Assembly (NCBI RefSeq): GCF_039614715.1
Contig: NZ_CP154857.1
Location: forward strand, 992,001-1,056,000
DNA length: 64,000 nucleotides
Reading direction: 5' to 3'
Source: Microbacterium sp. AZCO
GTDB taxonomy: Bacteria > Actinomycetota > Actinomycetes > Actinomycetales > Microbacteriaceae
A program made the position numbers and the translations under genes. Below the pieces are notes generated by a model. That model saw nothing but the letters and a program-made list of their open reading frames with translations. It did not search any database and was not told where the DNA came from. This document shows positions 36,605 to 46,630 of this stretch, in pieces. Every line of letters begins with the position of its first letter. Position 1 is the first letter of the stretch.

Positions 36605-37965
36605 GCACCGAGATCGAGGATCCTGTCTCGATCTGGGATCCGCGGTTCGTCTGGGTGACCGTCGGCGCCATCGCGCTGATCTTCCTCGCCGCGATGCAGT
36701 CGCTCGCGGTCACGACCGTCATGCCCGTCGTGAGCGACGACCTAGAGGGTGCCGCCCTGTACGCCGTCGCCTTCTCGGGCACGCTGGCGACGAGCGTCAT
36801 CGGCATGGTCGCCGTCGGAGCGTGGAGCGATCGATCGGGCCCGGTCTGGCCCCTCACGACGTCGGTCGCGCTGTTCGTCGCGGGACTCGTCGTCGCGGGG
36901 CTCGCGCCGACGATGGGACTACTCGTGGTCGGCCGGCTCATCCAGGGCCTCGGCACGGGAGGCCAGACCGTCGCGCTGTACGTCGTCGTCGCGCGCGTGT
37001 ACCCGGCCGCCCTGCACGGCCGCGTCTTCGCCGCGTTCTCGGCGGCGTGGGTCGTCCCGTCCCTCGTCGGGCCCTTCCTCGCGGGTGCCGTGACCGAGTA
37101 CCTCCACTGGCGCTGGGTCTTCCTCGGCGTCGCGGGTCTCACCGTCATCGCGTTCGCGATGGTCGCGACTCGGCTGTGGGGAACCCCGCTCGACACCGAG
37201 CATCCGTCGCGCGTCCGCATCGCACCGCGCCTGGCGTGTGCCGTCGCGGTCGCCGTGGGCGCCCTCGGGCTGAGTCTCGCGGGGGAGCTGGGGGAGTGGG
37301 CGTGGCTCGCGGTGGCGGCATCCCTCCTCGTCCTGGTCTTCGCATCGAAGCCGCTCCTCCCGCGCCGCACGCTGCGGGCGGGTCGCGGCCTGCCGAGCGT
37401 CGTGCTGATGCGCGGCCTCATCGCGGGCGCGCTGTTCGGCGCCGAGATCTACGTGCCGTATCTGCTCATCGACGACTACGGCTTCTCTCCGACGTGGGCA
37501 GGGCTCGGGCTCACGGCGGCCGCGCTCGCGTGGGCGGTCGCCGCCGACGTGCAGGGGCGCTTCGGCGACCGCATCGGCAACTCGCGTATCGCGATCATCG
37601 GCACGACGCAGCTCGCCGCGGCGGCGGTGATCGCCGCGCTCACGGCGGCGCTGCACCTTCCCCCAGCGGTGGTCATCGCCGGGTGGGCGCTCGCCGGCTC
37701 GGGCATGGGGCTCATGTATCCGCGCCTCACGGTGCTGACGCTGGCGTACTCGACGCCCCAGAATCAGGGCTTCAACTCGTCGGCACTGTCGATCTCGGAC
37801 TCGATCGGCGCGGCCACGTCGATCGCCGCGATGGGTCTCGTCTTCACCGCGCTGGTGGGGACGGATGCAGGCTTCCCGGCCGTCTTCCTCGTCGCCGCCG
37901 TGCTCGCGGGGCTCGCCCTCGTACCGGGGCTCCGGCTGGGACACGCGCACGAGTCCCAGCCCTGA
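36601..37965 (+). CDS. MFS transporter
   Basis: 454 residues with 12-14 hydrophobic segments and the MFS motif-A-like loop GAWSDRSGPVW after helix 2, plus GRLIQGLGTGGQTVALYVV, which resembles drug:proton antiporters of the 14-helix group. GTG 36601 overlaps the MalY stop (GTGA), so the exporter and the C-S lyase are co-expressed. The cargo is unknown; a product or inhibitor linked to the lyase is possible. Confidence 0.88.
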   Translation: MSTEIEDPVSIWDPRFVWVTVGAIALIFLAAMQSLAVTTVMPVVSDDLEGAALYAVAFSGTLATSVIGMVAVGAWSDRSGPVWPLTTSVALFVAGLVVAGLAPTMGLLVVGRLIQGLGTGGQTVALYVVVARVYPAALHGRVFAAFSAAWVVPSLVGPFLAGAVTEYLHWRWVFLGVAGLTVIAFAMVATRLWGTPLDTEHPSRVRIAPRLACAVAVAVGALGLSLAGELGEWAWLAVAASLLVLVFASKPLLPRRTLRAGRGLPSVVLMRGLIAGALFGAEIYVPYLLIDDYGFSPTWAGLGLTAAALAWAVAADVQGRFGDRIGNSRIAIIGTTQLAAAAVIAALTAALHLPPAVVIAGWALAGSGMGLMYPRLTVLTLAYSTPQNQGFNSSALSISDSIGAATSIAAMGLVFTALVGTDAGFPAVFLVAAVLAGLALVPGLRLGHAHESQP

Positions 37966-38029
37966 GAGGGCGCAGGACCGGGGGTGAGGGGCTCTGAGTC
38001 GAACGGTGCTCGGCTTTTGCGATCGGAGG

Positions 38030-38048
38030 GAAGGTAAGGCTAGCCTAA
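38030..38048 (+). promoter_or_regulatory. DtxR/IdeR-type iron box overlapping a leaderless promoter
   Basis: The 19-nt site contains AAGGTAAGGCTAGCCTAA and matches the IdeR consensus at 15 of 19 positions by my alignment, with the palindromic core AGGCTAGCCT. It overlaps the probable -10 TAGCCT (38041-38046), which is 6 nt from the ATG of the siderophore-interacting protein. Iron-loaded DtxR/IdeR would block the promoter. Confidence 0.85.
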
Positions 38049-38052
38049 GGTC

Positions 38053-38982
38053 ATGTCCTCGACTCAGACCGCCGTCCGGCCGGCCTACCGTCCCTACCGC
38101 GCGGAGGTCGCGCGGGTCGAACGGCTCTCACCGCACTTCGTGCGCGTGACCTTCACGGGCGACGAGTTCGAGCACTTCGGCACCGCGCGCCTCGATCAGC
38201 GCATCAAGGTCGTGCTGCCGCTCGCCGACGGCACGTTCTCCGACTTCGGACAGGACGAGGGCGCGGGGGACTGGTACGACCGGTGGCGCGCCCTTCCGCA
38301 GGCCGCGCGCAACGTCTTCCGCACCTACACCGTGCGGCGCATCGACCCGGATTCGGGGGAGCTCGACGTCGACTTCGTGACGCACCACGACGCGGGGCCG
38401 GCGGGAACGTGGGCGGCGCAGGCCGTGCCGGGGCAGCGTCTGTTCATCGTCGGGCCCGACGCGCGCAGCCCGCATGCCGCGAGCGGCCTCGACTTCCACC
38501 CCGGCACGGCGCGGCGCATCCTGCTCGCCGGTGACGAGACGGCCGCGCCGGCGATCACCGCGATCCTCGAGCTCCTCGGAGCCGACTACGACGTCGACGC
38601 GTTCATCGAGGTGCCGACCGCCGCCGACGTCCTCGACGTCCGTCGGGGTCACAGCGGGCGGCTCACGTGGCTCCCGCGGGGCGCGCGACCCCACGGCGCC
38701 TCGCTCATCGAGGCGATGACAGCGTGGGCGGATGCCTCGACCGAGGTGCTCGCTCGGGCAGCGGCGCCGCGCCGCCAGGAGCTGGCCGACATCGACGTCG
38801 ACCTCGAGCTGCTGTGGGACAGTCCGGAGGCTGCGGACGGCGAGTTCTACGCATGGATCGCGGGCGAGGCGGCGACGGTGAAGACGCTGCGGAGGATGCT
38901 CGTGAGCGAGCGCGGCGTCGACCGCAAGCGCGTCGCGTTCATGGGCTATTGGCGGCTCGGGCAGGCGGAACGCACGCAATGA
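38053..38982 (+). CDS. Siderophore-interacting protein (ferric-siderophore reductase)
   Basis: 309-residue FAD-binding flavoreductase of the ViuB/SIP family, which reduces ferric siderophores in the cytoplasm to release iron. It has the ferredoxin-reductase-like barrel with RTYTVRRID (FAD contact), an ILLAGDETAAPAI segment and the NAD-binding half ending FYAWIAGEAATVKTLRR and KRVAFMGYWRLG. It is first in an iron-regulated operon; its stop overlaps the next start by 4 nt. Confidence 0.94.
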   Translation: MSSTQTAVRPAYRPYRAEVARVERLSPHFVRVTFTGDEFEHFGTARLDQRIKVVLPLADGTFSDFGQDEGAGDWYDRWRALPQAARNVFRTYTVRRIDPDSGELDVDFVTHHDAGPAGTWAAQAVPGQRLFIVGPDARSPHAASGLDFHPGTARRILLAGDETAAPAITAILELLGADYDVDAFIEVPTAADVLDVRRGHSGRLTWLPRGARPHGASLIEAMTAWADASTEVLARAAAPRRQELADIDVDLELLWDSPEAADGEFYAWIAGEAATVKTLRRMLVSERGVDRKRVAFMGYWRLGQAERTQ

Positions 38983-39992
38983 TCGCCGCCGCCCGCACCC
39001 GGCGGGCGCGCGTCGTGCTGGCCTCGGTCATCGTCCTCCTCGCGGTGGCGATCCTGCTGAGCCTCGGCGTCGGCGCGCGCGCGATCGCGCCGGCCGACGT
39101 GCTCCGGGCCTTCCTCGCGCCCGACCCCGGCAGTGCCGACCACACCGTCGTGCTCTCGCAGCGCGTCCCGCGAACCGTCATCGGCCTCCTCGCGGGCGCC
39201 GCCCTCGCCGTCGCAGGGACCGTCATGCAGGGGCTGACGCGCAACCCGCTCGCCGACCCCGGTCTCTTCGGCGTCAATGCGGGCGCCGCCGTCGCCGTGC
39301 TCGCGGCGATCACTGTCCTCGGAATCGCGAGCCCAGCCGGCTTCGTCTGGTTCGCCTTCGCCGGTGCCGCAGTCGCGGCCGCGCTCGTCGCGGTCATCGG
39401 CTCGCGCGGGCCCGACGGCGGGAACCCCGCGAAGCTCGCGCTCACCGGCGCGGCCGTCACGGCGGGTCTCACGGCCGTGTCGCTCACGATCCTCACGACC
39501 GACCGGCAGGCGCTCGACGTCTACCGCTACTGGTCGGTCGGCGGTCTCACGGCGCGCGGCCTGGACTCCGTCCTCGTCGTCCTCGTGCCGATCCTCGTCG
39601 GTCTCGTCCTCGCGGGCACGAGCGCCCGCGGGCTCGACCTCATCTCCCTCGGGGAGGACACCGCGACGGGTCTCGGCCACAACGTCGCCCGCACGCGCGG
39701 AGTCGGCATCCTCGCGATCGTCCTGCTGTGCGGGGGAGCGACGGCCATCGCGGGTCCCATCGTGTTCCTCGGCCTGCTCGTGCCGCACGCCCTGCGTGGG
39801 CTCGTCGGGTCGGACTACCGGTGGCTCCTTCTCATCGGCGCTCCCGCGGGCGCCGTCGTGCTGCTGTTCTCGGATGTGATCGGGCGCCTCATCGCCCCTC
39901 CGGGCGAGGTGCAGGCGGGACTCGTCGTCGCCTTCGTCGGGGCGCCGCTGCTCATCTCGCTCGTGCTCCGCCGCCGGCAGGTCGCGCTGTGA
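38979..39992 (+). CDS. Fe(III)-siderophore ABC transporter permease 1 (FecCD family)
   Basis: 337 residues, about nine or ten membrane helices. FecCD/BtuC signatures are RVPRTVIGLLAGAALAVAG, MQGLTRNPLADPGLFGVNAG and GPIVFLGLLVPHALR, the latter near the coupling helix. ATG 38979 overlaps the reductase stop; the frame further upstream lies inside that gene. Forms a heterodimer with the next permease. Confidence 0.94.
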   Translation: MIAAARTRRARVVLASVIVLLAVAILLSLGVGARAIAPADVLRAFLAPDPGSADHTVVLSQRVPRTVIGLLAGAALAVAGTVMQGLTRNPLADPGLFGVNAGAAVAVLAAITVLGIASPAGFVWFAFAGAAVAAALVAVIGSRGPDGGNPAKLALTGAAVTAGLTAVSLTILTTDRQALDVYRYWSVGGLTARGLDSVLVVLVPILVGLVLAGTSARGLDLISLGEDTATGLGHNVARTRGVGILAIVLLCGGATAIAGPIVFLGLLVPHALRGLVGSDYRWLLLIGAPAGAVVLLFSDVIGRLIAPPGEVQAGLVVAFVGAPLLISLVLRRRQVAL

Positions 39993-41023
39993 GCGCCGCG
40001 CTGACGGTGAGCCCCGTCGCCGCCGTGCGCGCCCGGGTGCGGCGCCGCCGGGTGCTGGTCGGCTTCGGCGTCGCGGCCGTCGTCCTTGTCGCCGCCGCGG
40101 TCTCGCTCTCCGTCGGGGAGTACGCCCTCACCCCCGCCGATCTCTGGCGCACGCCGTGGGGCGGCGGAACGCGGATCGAGAGCTATGTGGTCTTCCAGGT
40201 GCGCGCGCCTCGCCTCGCTATGGCGCTCCTCGTCGGCGCGTGCCTCGGAGTGGCGGGGGCGCTGCTCCAGTCGCTCCTCGCCAACTCGCTCGCGAGCCCC
40301 GACCTCCTGGGGATCAGCGGGGGAGCCGGCGTCGCCGCCGTGTTCGGCATCCTGATCCTCGGTGTCGGCGGTCCGCTGCTCGCCGTCTTCGCGTTCGCCG
40401 GCGGGCTCGTCGTGGCGGCTTTCCTGCTCCTGGCGGGACGGCGGCGCGGCGACGGCGACTTCCGGCTCATCGTCGCGGGTGTCGGCATCTCGTTCCTGTG
40501 CGCCGCGATCACGAGCTACCTCATGGTGCGGGCCAAGGTCGAGCTGGCCCAGGCCGCGCTGATCTGGCTCACAGGAAGTCTCGCATCGACCCCGTGGTGG
40601 AACGTGCTCGTGGTGCTCGCGGTCGCGGTGCTCAGCATCCCCGCCGTCATCGCGTGTGCGCGCTGGCTGCCGCTGACGCAGCTCGGCCCCGGCACGGCCG
40701 TCTCGCTCGGCGTCCGCCCGGGCCTCGTGCGGATCGTCGCGGTCGTCGTGGCGGTGCTCCTCACCGCCACGACGTGCGCCTTCGTCGGCCCGATCTCCTT
40801 CGTCGCCCTGTGCGCACCGGCCATCGCGCGCCCCCTGCTCGGCCACGGCGCAGTCGGCATCGCGACCAGTGCAGGGGTCGGAGCGGCGCTCCTCGTCGCC
40901 GCCGACCTCGTCGCGCAGTACGCGATCCCCGGTGTCTCGCTTCCCGTCGGCGTCGTCACCGGCGCGATCGGCTCGCTCTTCCTCCTGTGGCTGCTCACGA
41001 CCTCGAAAGGACGCCACTTATGA
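39989..41023 (+). CDS. Fe(III)-siderophore ABC transporter permease 2 (FecCD family)
   Basis: 344 residues with the same topology as its neighbour: RAPRLAMALLVGACLGVAGALLQ is split by me here as RAPRLAMALL and GVAGALLQSLLANSLASPD, and GPISFVALCAPAIARPL marks the coupling region. GTG 39989 overlaps the previous stop (GTGA), and its own stop overlaps the ATPase start, so translation is coupled along the operon. Confidence 0.94.
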   Translation: MSAALTVSPVAAVRARVRRRRVLVGFGVAAVVLVAAAVSLSVGEYALTPADLWRTPWGGGTRIESYVVFQVRAPRLAMALLVGACLGVAGALLQSLLANSLASPDLLGISGGAGVAAVFGILILGVGGPLLAVFAFAGGLVVAAFLLLAGRRRGDGDFRLIVAGVGISFLCAAITSYLMVRAKVELAQAALIWLTGSLASTPWWNVLVVLAVAVLSIPAVIACARWLPLTQLGPGTAVSLGVRPGLVRIVAVVVAVLLTATTCAFVGPISFVALCAPAIARPLLGHGAVGIATSAGVGAALLVAADLVAQYAIPGVSLPVGVVTGAIGSLFLLWLLTTSKGRHL

Positions 41024-41841
41024 CCCCGGCATCCGCTCCCCTCCTCGCAGCCCGCGGTCTGACCGCCGGATACCCGGGCCGTCGCGTCATCGACCACCTC
41101 GACCTCGAGGTCGCTCCCGGCCGAATCACGATGATCATCGGGGCCAACGCGTGCGGCAAGTCGACCCTCCTGAGCGTGCTCGCGCGGGTGAACGCCCCGC
41201 TCGCGGGGCGCGTGGAATTGGACGGAGCCGACGTCGCGACCATCCCCCGGCGCTCGTTCGCACAGACCGTCGGGCTGCTGCCGCAGCATCCCTCCGCCCC
41301 CGACGGGCTGACGGTCGCCGAGCTCGTGGCGCGCGGCCGGCATCCGCACCGCGGCGTCTTCCAGCGGTGGGACGCCGCCGACACGGCGCGCGTGGACGAG
41401 GCGATGAGGCGCACGGGGGTCGCGGAGCTGGCCGACCGCGCGGTCGGCGACCTCTCCGGCGGGCAGCGCCAGCGCGTCTGGATCGCGATGGCCCTCGCGC
41501 AGAACCCGCGCATCCTGCTGCTCGACGAGCCGACGACGTTCCTCGACCTCAGCCACCAGATCGAGGTGCTCGACCTGCTGCGCGAGCTCAACCGCACCGA
41601 CGGCACGACGATCGTCGTCGTGCTGCACGAGCTCAACCTCGCGGCGCGCTACGCCGACGACCTCGTCGTCATGGCGCACGGCCGCGTCGTCGCGCACGGC
41701 ACCGCCGACGAGGTCATGACGGCCGATGTCATCTCCGAGGCGTTCGCACTCGACGCGCTCGTCATCCCCGATCCGCTCACCAAGACGCCCCTCGTCGTTC
41801 CCGTCCCCGGCGGCTCCCACGTCGTCGCGGACGCGGAATGA
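41020..41841 (+). CDS. Fe(III)-siderophore ABC transporter ATP-binding protein
   Basis: 273-residue FepC-type ATPase. Walker A is GANACGKST (41-49), the signature is LSGGQRQRVW, Walker B ILLLDEPTTFLDL, and the H-loop lies in VVLHELNLAARY, all characteristic of the siderophore/B12 importer subfamily. ATG 41020 overlaps the permease stop. Confidence 0.95.
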   Translation: MTPASAPLLAARGLTAGYPGRRVIDHLDLEVAPGRITMIIGANACGKSTLLSVLARVNAPLAGRVELDGADVATIPRRSFAQTVGLLPQHPSAPDGLTVAELVARGRHPHRGVFQRWDAADTARVDEAMRRTGVAELADRAVGDLSGGQRQRVWIAMALAQNPRILLLDEPTTFLDLSHQIEVLDLLRELNRTDGTTIVVVLHELNLAARYADDLVVMAHGRVVAHGTADEVMTADVISEAFALDALVIPDPLTKTPLVVPVPGGSHVVADAE

Positions 41842-41867
41842 CCTCCCTCGAAAGGAAGAACACAGCA

Positions 41868-42905
41868 ATGCCTTCTCGATTCCCCTCCCTCGCCGCCGCC
41901 GCGGCACTCGTGGTCGCCGGTGCGCTGGCTCTCAGCGGCTGTGCCGGATCGACGGCCGCGGACCCGACGGGCGCCGCCGATCCCGCCGGTGACTCCGCGG
42001 CGTTCCCCGCGACGTTCGAGCACCTGTACGGCGAGACGACGATCGAGTCCGCGCCCGAGCGCATCGCGACCTGGGGCTGGGGAGCCACGGACGCCGTGCT
42101 CGCCCTCGGGATCGTGCCGGTCGCGATCTCGTCGATGGACTACGGCGGGGGCGACGACCGCATCACGCCCTGGGTCGAGGATGCGATCGACGAGCTCGGC
42201 GGCGAGAAGCCCGCCATCCTCGACAACGCGACCTACGAGCTCAACGTCGAGGAGCTGCTGGCGGCCGACCCCGACGTGCTCATCGCACCCTACTCCGGGC
42301 TGACGGAGGAGGAGTACGACGCCGTGACGGCGGCCGGCATCCCGGTCGTGGCTCCCGAGAAGGCCCTCTGGGCGACGCCGTGGCGTGACGTCATCACCGA
42401 GACGGGCAAGGCGCTCGGGCTCTCCGACGAGGCGGATGCGCTCGTCGCCGACCTCGACACGCAGGTGTCGGATGCCGCCGCCGCCCACCCCGAGTTCCAG
42501 GGCACGTCGATCGCCTACATCGACGACGACGTGGACACGCTCTACCTGTACCTCACGACGGACGCGCGCGTCGAGATCCTCGAGGACCTCGGGTTCACGT
42601 CTCCCGACAGCGTCACCGCGCTCGACACGGGCGAGAGCACGTTCGTCACGACGGTCAGCTACGAGAACCTCGACCGGATCGACGCGCAGGTGGTCTTCAC
42701 GCAGGCCGAGCAGCAGGCGACGCTCGACGAGTTCCTCGGCTCCGATCGCGGTCAGCTCATCCCCGCCGTGAAGAAGGGCGCCGTTGCCGCCATCGTCGGC
42801 GAGGAGAACGTCGCCGCCGTCTCGCCGACCGCGCTGTCGCTGCCGTGGCTGCTGCCGACGCTCGTCGACAAGCTCGCCGCGGCGACCGCGACCGCCACGA
42901 GCTGA
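41868..42905 (+). CDS. Fe(III)-siderophore substrate-binding lipoprotein
   Basis: 345-residue precursor with a lipoprotein signal peptide; the lipobox is LALSGC with acylated C25. The mature part is a FepB/FhuD-type clamshell (APERIATWGWGATDAVLALG and LLAADPDVLIAPYSGL). ATG 41868 is chosen because AAAGGAAG lies 7-10 nt upstream and it gives a clean signal peptide; ATG 41838, overlapping the ATPase stop, would add a polar extension. Last gene of the DtxR-controlled operon. Confidence 0.94.
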   Translation: MPSRFPSLAAAAALVVAGALALSGCAGSTAADPTGAADPAGDSAAFPATFEHLYGETTIESAPERIATWGWGATDAVLALGIVPVAISSMDYGGGDDRITPWVEDAIDELGGEKPAILDNATYELNVEELLAADPDVLIAPYSGLTEEEYDAVTAAGIPVVAPEKALWATPWRDVITETGKALGLSDEADALVADLDTQVSDAAAAHPEFQGTSIAYIDDDVDTLYLYLTTDARVEILEDLGFTSPDSVTALDTGESTFVTTVSYENLDRIDAQVVFTQAEQQATLDEFLGSDRGQLIPAVKKGAVAAIVGEENVAAVSPTALSLPWLLPTLVDKLAAATATATS

Positions 42906-42923
42906 GACGACCCGCGAACGAAC

Positions 42924-42954
42924 GAGGACCCCGACCGCGATGGCCGGGGTCCTC
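42924..42954. terminator. Bidirectional terminator after the iron operon
   Basis: GAGGACCCCG pairs with CGGGGTCCTC across an 11-nt loop between convergent genes. Confidence 0.85.
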
Positions 42955-42971
42955 TCGTCGTTCGGGGCCTG

Positions 42972-43217
42972 CTAGTCGTCGTCGCCCGGTCGACCCGCCT
43001 TGCGGCGCTCGAGCCGCCAGTGGATCTCGTGGGTCGCGGGATGGCGCCATTCGACCATGCGGTATTCGAAACCGGGCAGCAGCACGATCGGGATCGGGTC
43101 GGGGGATGCCGGTGCCACGGCGCCCACGACGATCTTCGCGTCCGTCGGGATGAAGGGTGACTGAGCGGGGACGGGGGCCGTGATGATCTCGACCGGGTCT
43201 CCATAGGGGCGAGCCAT
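42972..43217 (-). CDS. Small hypothetical protein
   Basis: 81 residues: MARPYGDPVEI at the start, a central PIVLLPGFEYRMVEWRH strand region and a basic C-terminus. TAAGTT on the minus strand (43224-43229) lies 6 nt before the ATG, so the gene is probably leaderless. Codon use fits the genome. I do not recognise the family; it points toward the iron operon and is separated from it by a terminator. Confidence 0.65.
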   Translation of the reverse strand: MARPYGDPVEIITAPVPAQSPFIPTDAKIVVGAVAPASPDPIPIVLLPGFEYRMVEWRHPATHEIHWRLERRKAGRPGDDD

Positions 43218-43288
43218 ACCCGCAACTTAGCACGCGACAGCGTGATCGACCGTTCCCGATAGAAGCGGCATACGAGGATCTTAGCTTT

Positions 43289-44186
43289 ATGATAACTTTC
43301 TCCTTCAGCCGGGCTCGACGCCAAGGCGATCACCTTCACGGCGCAGCAGCCGACGACGCAGTCGCTATCCCAGGTCGTCTCGCAGGTCGCCTCGCAGTCG
43401 GCGACCCAGTCGGCCACGCAGTCCGCAACGCAGGTGGCGACGCAGTCCGTCACCCAGGTGCTCTCGCAGGATCTCACCTGCACCTTCACGAACGGCAATG
43501 GCACGAAGACCTTCCACCGCGAGGGCGTGCGCGACGGAGAGCGCACCGGCACCCGCACGGGAAGCCGCGTCGGCACTCGCGAAGGCAGCCGCGTCGGCGA
43601 CCGTGAGGGAATCCGCACCGGCACGCAGACGGGCGTCCAGACCGGCACCATCGCGTACGACCTCGACGTCGAGGCGCGCAAGGCCAATCAGTACACGGGC
43701 TTCGTCCTGAAGGGCTGGAAGGGTCAGCCGGTCTCCTCGACCGTCGGCGCGCCCGCGTGGAACGCCGCCTCGTTCGGCGACTGGGAGTTCGGCGACTGGT
43801 CCTTCGCCGGGGAATTCGTCTTCGCCGGGACCTACAGCTTCGATGCCGCCTACACGTTCGGCGACGCCACGTTCGAGCCCATCAGCGGCACCGAGTGGGG
43901 CGACTGGGATGCCGCTCCCGGCGAGAACCCCGACGACTGCCTGCGGTCGGACAACGCCGACAAGATCACCGACCTCTCCAACGTCATCACCCCCGGCGCC
44001 ATCACCGGTGGTGCGGTCGTCGACGGTGCGATCAGCGACGGCGCCGTCACCGCGGCCGGCATCGTCGAGAGCGCGATCACGGAGGGCGCCGTCTCGTACG
44101 GCGCGATCACGAGGGGCGAGGTGACCAAGAGCGGTCCCGCCGCGCTGTTCGTGAACGGCAAGCTCCTGCCCGCTCCGGCTCTCTGA
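43289..44186 (+). CDS. Repeat-rich protein of unknown function with an apparent frameshift near its start
   Basis: An ATG at 43289 with RBS GAGGA 10 nt upstream begins MITFSFSR, but this frame becomes arginine/histidine-rich nonsense. The +1 frame, open from 43296 to the stop at 44186, has no ATG or GTG before 43434. Removing one G from GGG (43311-43313) joins them into a 298-residue protein. It contains, in order: a Ser/Thr/Ala/Gln period-4 region (SQSATQSATQSATQVATQ), an Arg/Gly period-4 region (RTGSRVGTREGSRVG), a Trp/Phe-rich section (FGDWEFGDWSFAGEF) and about ten pentapeptides of the form GA[IV]xx, ending FVNGKLLPAPAL. There is no signal peptide. If not frameshifted, translation would have to start at GTG 43434 without an RBS. 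Confidence 0.6.
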
Positions 44187-44206
44187 GTCGGCGCCGCGGA
44201 CATCGG

Positions 44207-44240
44207 ACAGCCCCCGACCCTGCGCAGGGTCGGGGGCTGT
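44207..44240. terminator. Bidirectional terminator between the repeat-protein gene and bioY
   Basis: A 34-nt perfect palindrome: ACAGCCCCCGACCCTG and its complement around a central CG. It is the longest inverted repeat I found in the window and sits between convergent genes. Confidence 0.92.
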
Positions 44241-44263
44241 TGCGTTGCGCGTGCGGAGAGCCC

Positions 44264-44902
44264 TCAGGCGCCCTTGCGCTTGTCGACCGCGCGGACGAGC
44301 GCCCAGGCACCCGGGATGATGAGCGCGGCGAGCGCGGCCTTGATGACACCGCCGAGCAGGAAGGGCCACAGGCCGAACTGCAGGAGCTGCCCGAAGTCGT
44401 ATGCGCCTCCGCCGACGACGTTGAGGATGAACGCCATGTACGGGATGCCGAACACGAACGGGATGGCACTCGCCAGCGCGAAGCCGGCGAAGGCGAGGAG
44501 CGGCTTGCGGTCCCACGCGCGCTCGGCGAACCAGCCGGCGACGAACGCCGAGACGATGAAGCCGATGATGAAGCCGAAGCTCGGCTTGCCGAGCGTGAGG
44601 AGCGTGCCGGTGAAGCCGGCGAAGACCGGCAGTCCGGCCAGGCCCGCCACCATGTAGGTGACGAGCGCAGCAGCGCCGCGCCAAGCGCCGAGGGCGGCGC
44701 CGACGACGATGACGCCGAGCGTCTGACCCGTGATGGGCACGGGCCAGAGCGGGATCTCGACCTGGGCGAGCAGCGCGACGATCGCGGCGCCCGCGACGAC
44801 GAGACCCGCGTCGACGGCGAGCGCCTGGGCGCGACCGGACGGGCGGGCGATGAGGTCGGCGAGCACCTGGCGGCGGCCGGGGGCGGCGGCGATGGCGGAC
44901 AT
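44264..44902 (-). CDS. bioY: Biotin transporter BioY
   Basis: S component of an ECF-type biotin importer, 212 residues with about six membrane helices. Family features are VPITGQTLGVIVVGAALG, the YMVAGLAGLPVFAG helix and GFIIGFIVSAFVAG. The RBS AAGGAG is 7 nt from the ATG. No bioM/bioN (ecfA/ecfT) genes are adjacent, so it must work alone or with components encoded elsewhere. Confidence 0.94.
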   Translation of the reverse strand: MSAIAAAPGRRQVLADLIARPSGRAQALAVDAGLVVAGAAIVALLAQVEIPLWPVPITGQTLGVIVVGAALGAWRGAAALVTYMVAGLAGLPVFAGFTGTLLTLGKPSFGFIIGFIVSAFVAGWFAERAWDRKPLLAFAGFALASAIPFVFGIPYMAFILNVVGGGAYDFGQLLQFGLWPFLLGGVIKAALAALIIPGAWALVRAVDKRKGA

Positions 44903-44961
44903 AAGGCTCCTTGCGTCGTCTCCCGCGTCGGATGCGGGAAGGGGGAGGCGGTCTCGCGACT

Positions 44962-44968
44962 TATACTA
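44962..44968. promoter_or_regulatory. Overlapping divergent -10 elements of bioY and the ABC-F gene
   Basis: TATACT on the plus strand (44962-44967) and TAGTAT on the minus strand (44963-44968) overlap almost completely. The two promoters should exclude each other: RNA polymerase bound for one occupies the -10 of the other. Confidence 0.6.
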
Positions 44969-45025
44969 GGGGGCTGGTCATCGACCGCTTTTGCACCCAT
45001 TCACCTAAGGAAACGGACGTCTGCT

Positions 45026-46624
<1,599 letters not shown>

Positions 46625-46630
46625 AGGCGT

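Noticed and set aside
38667..39992. N-terminal extension of the first permease upstream of 38979
   Set aside because: The extension lies inside the siderophore reductase gene and has no membrane character; ATG 38979 overlaps the preceding stop in the usual way.
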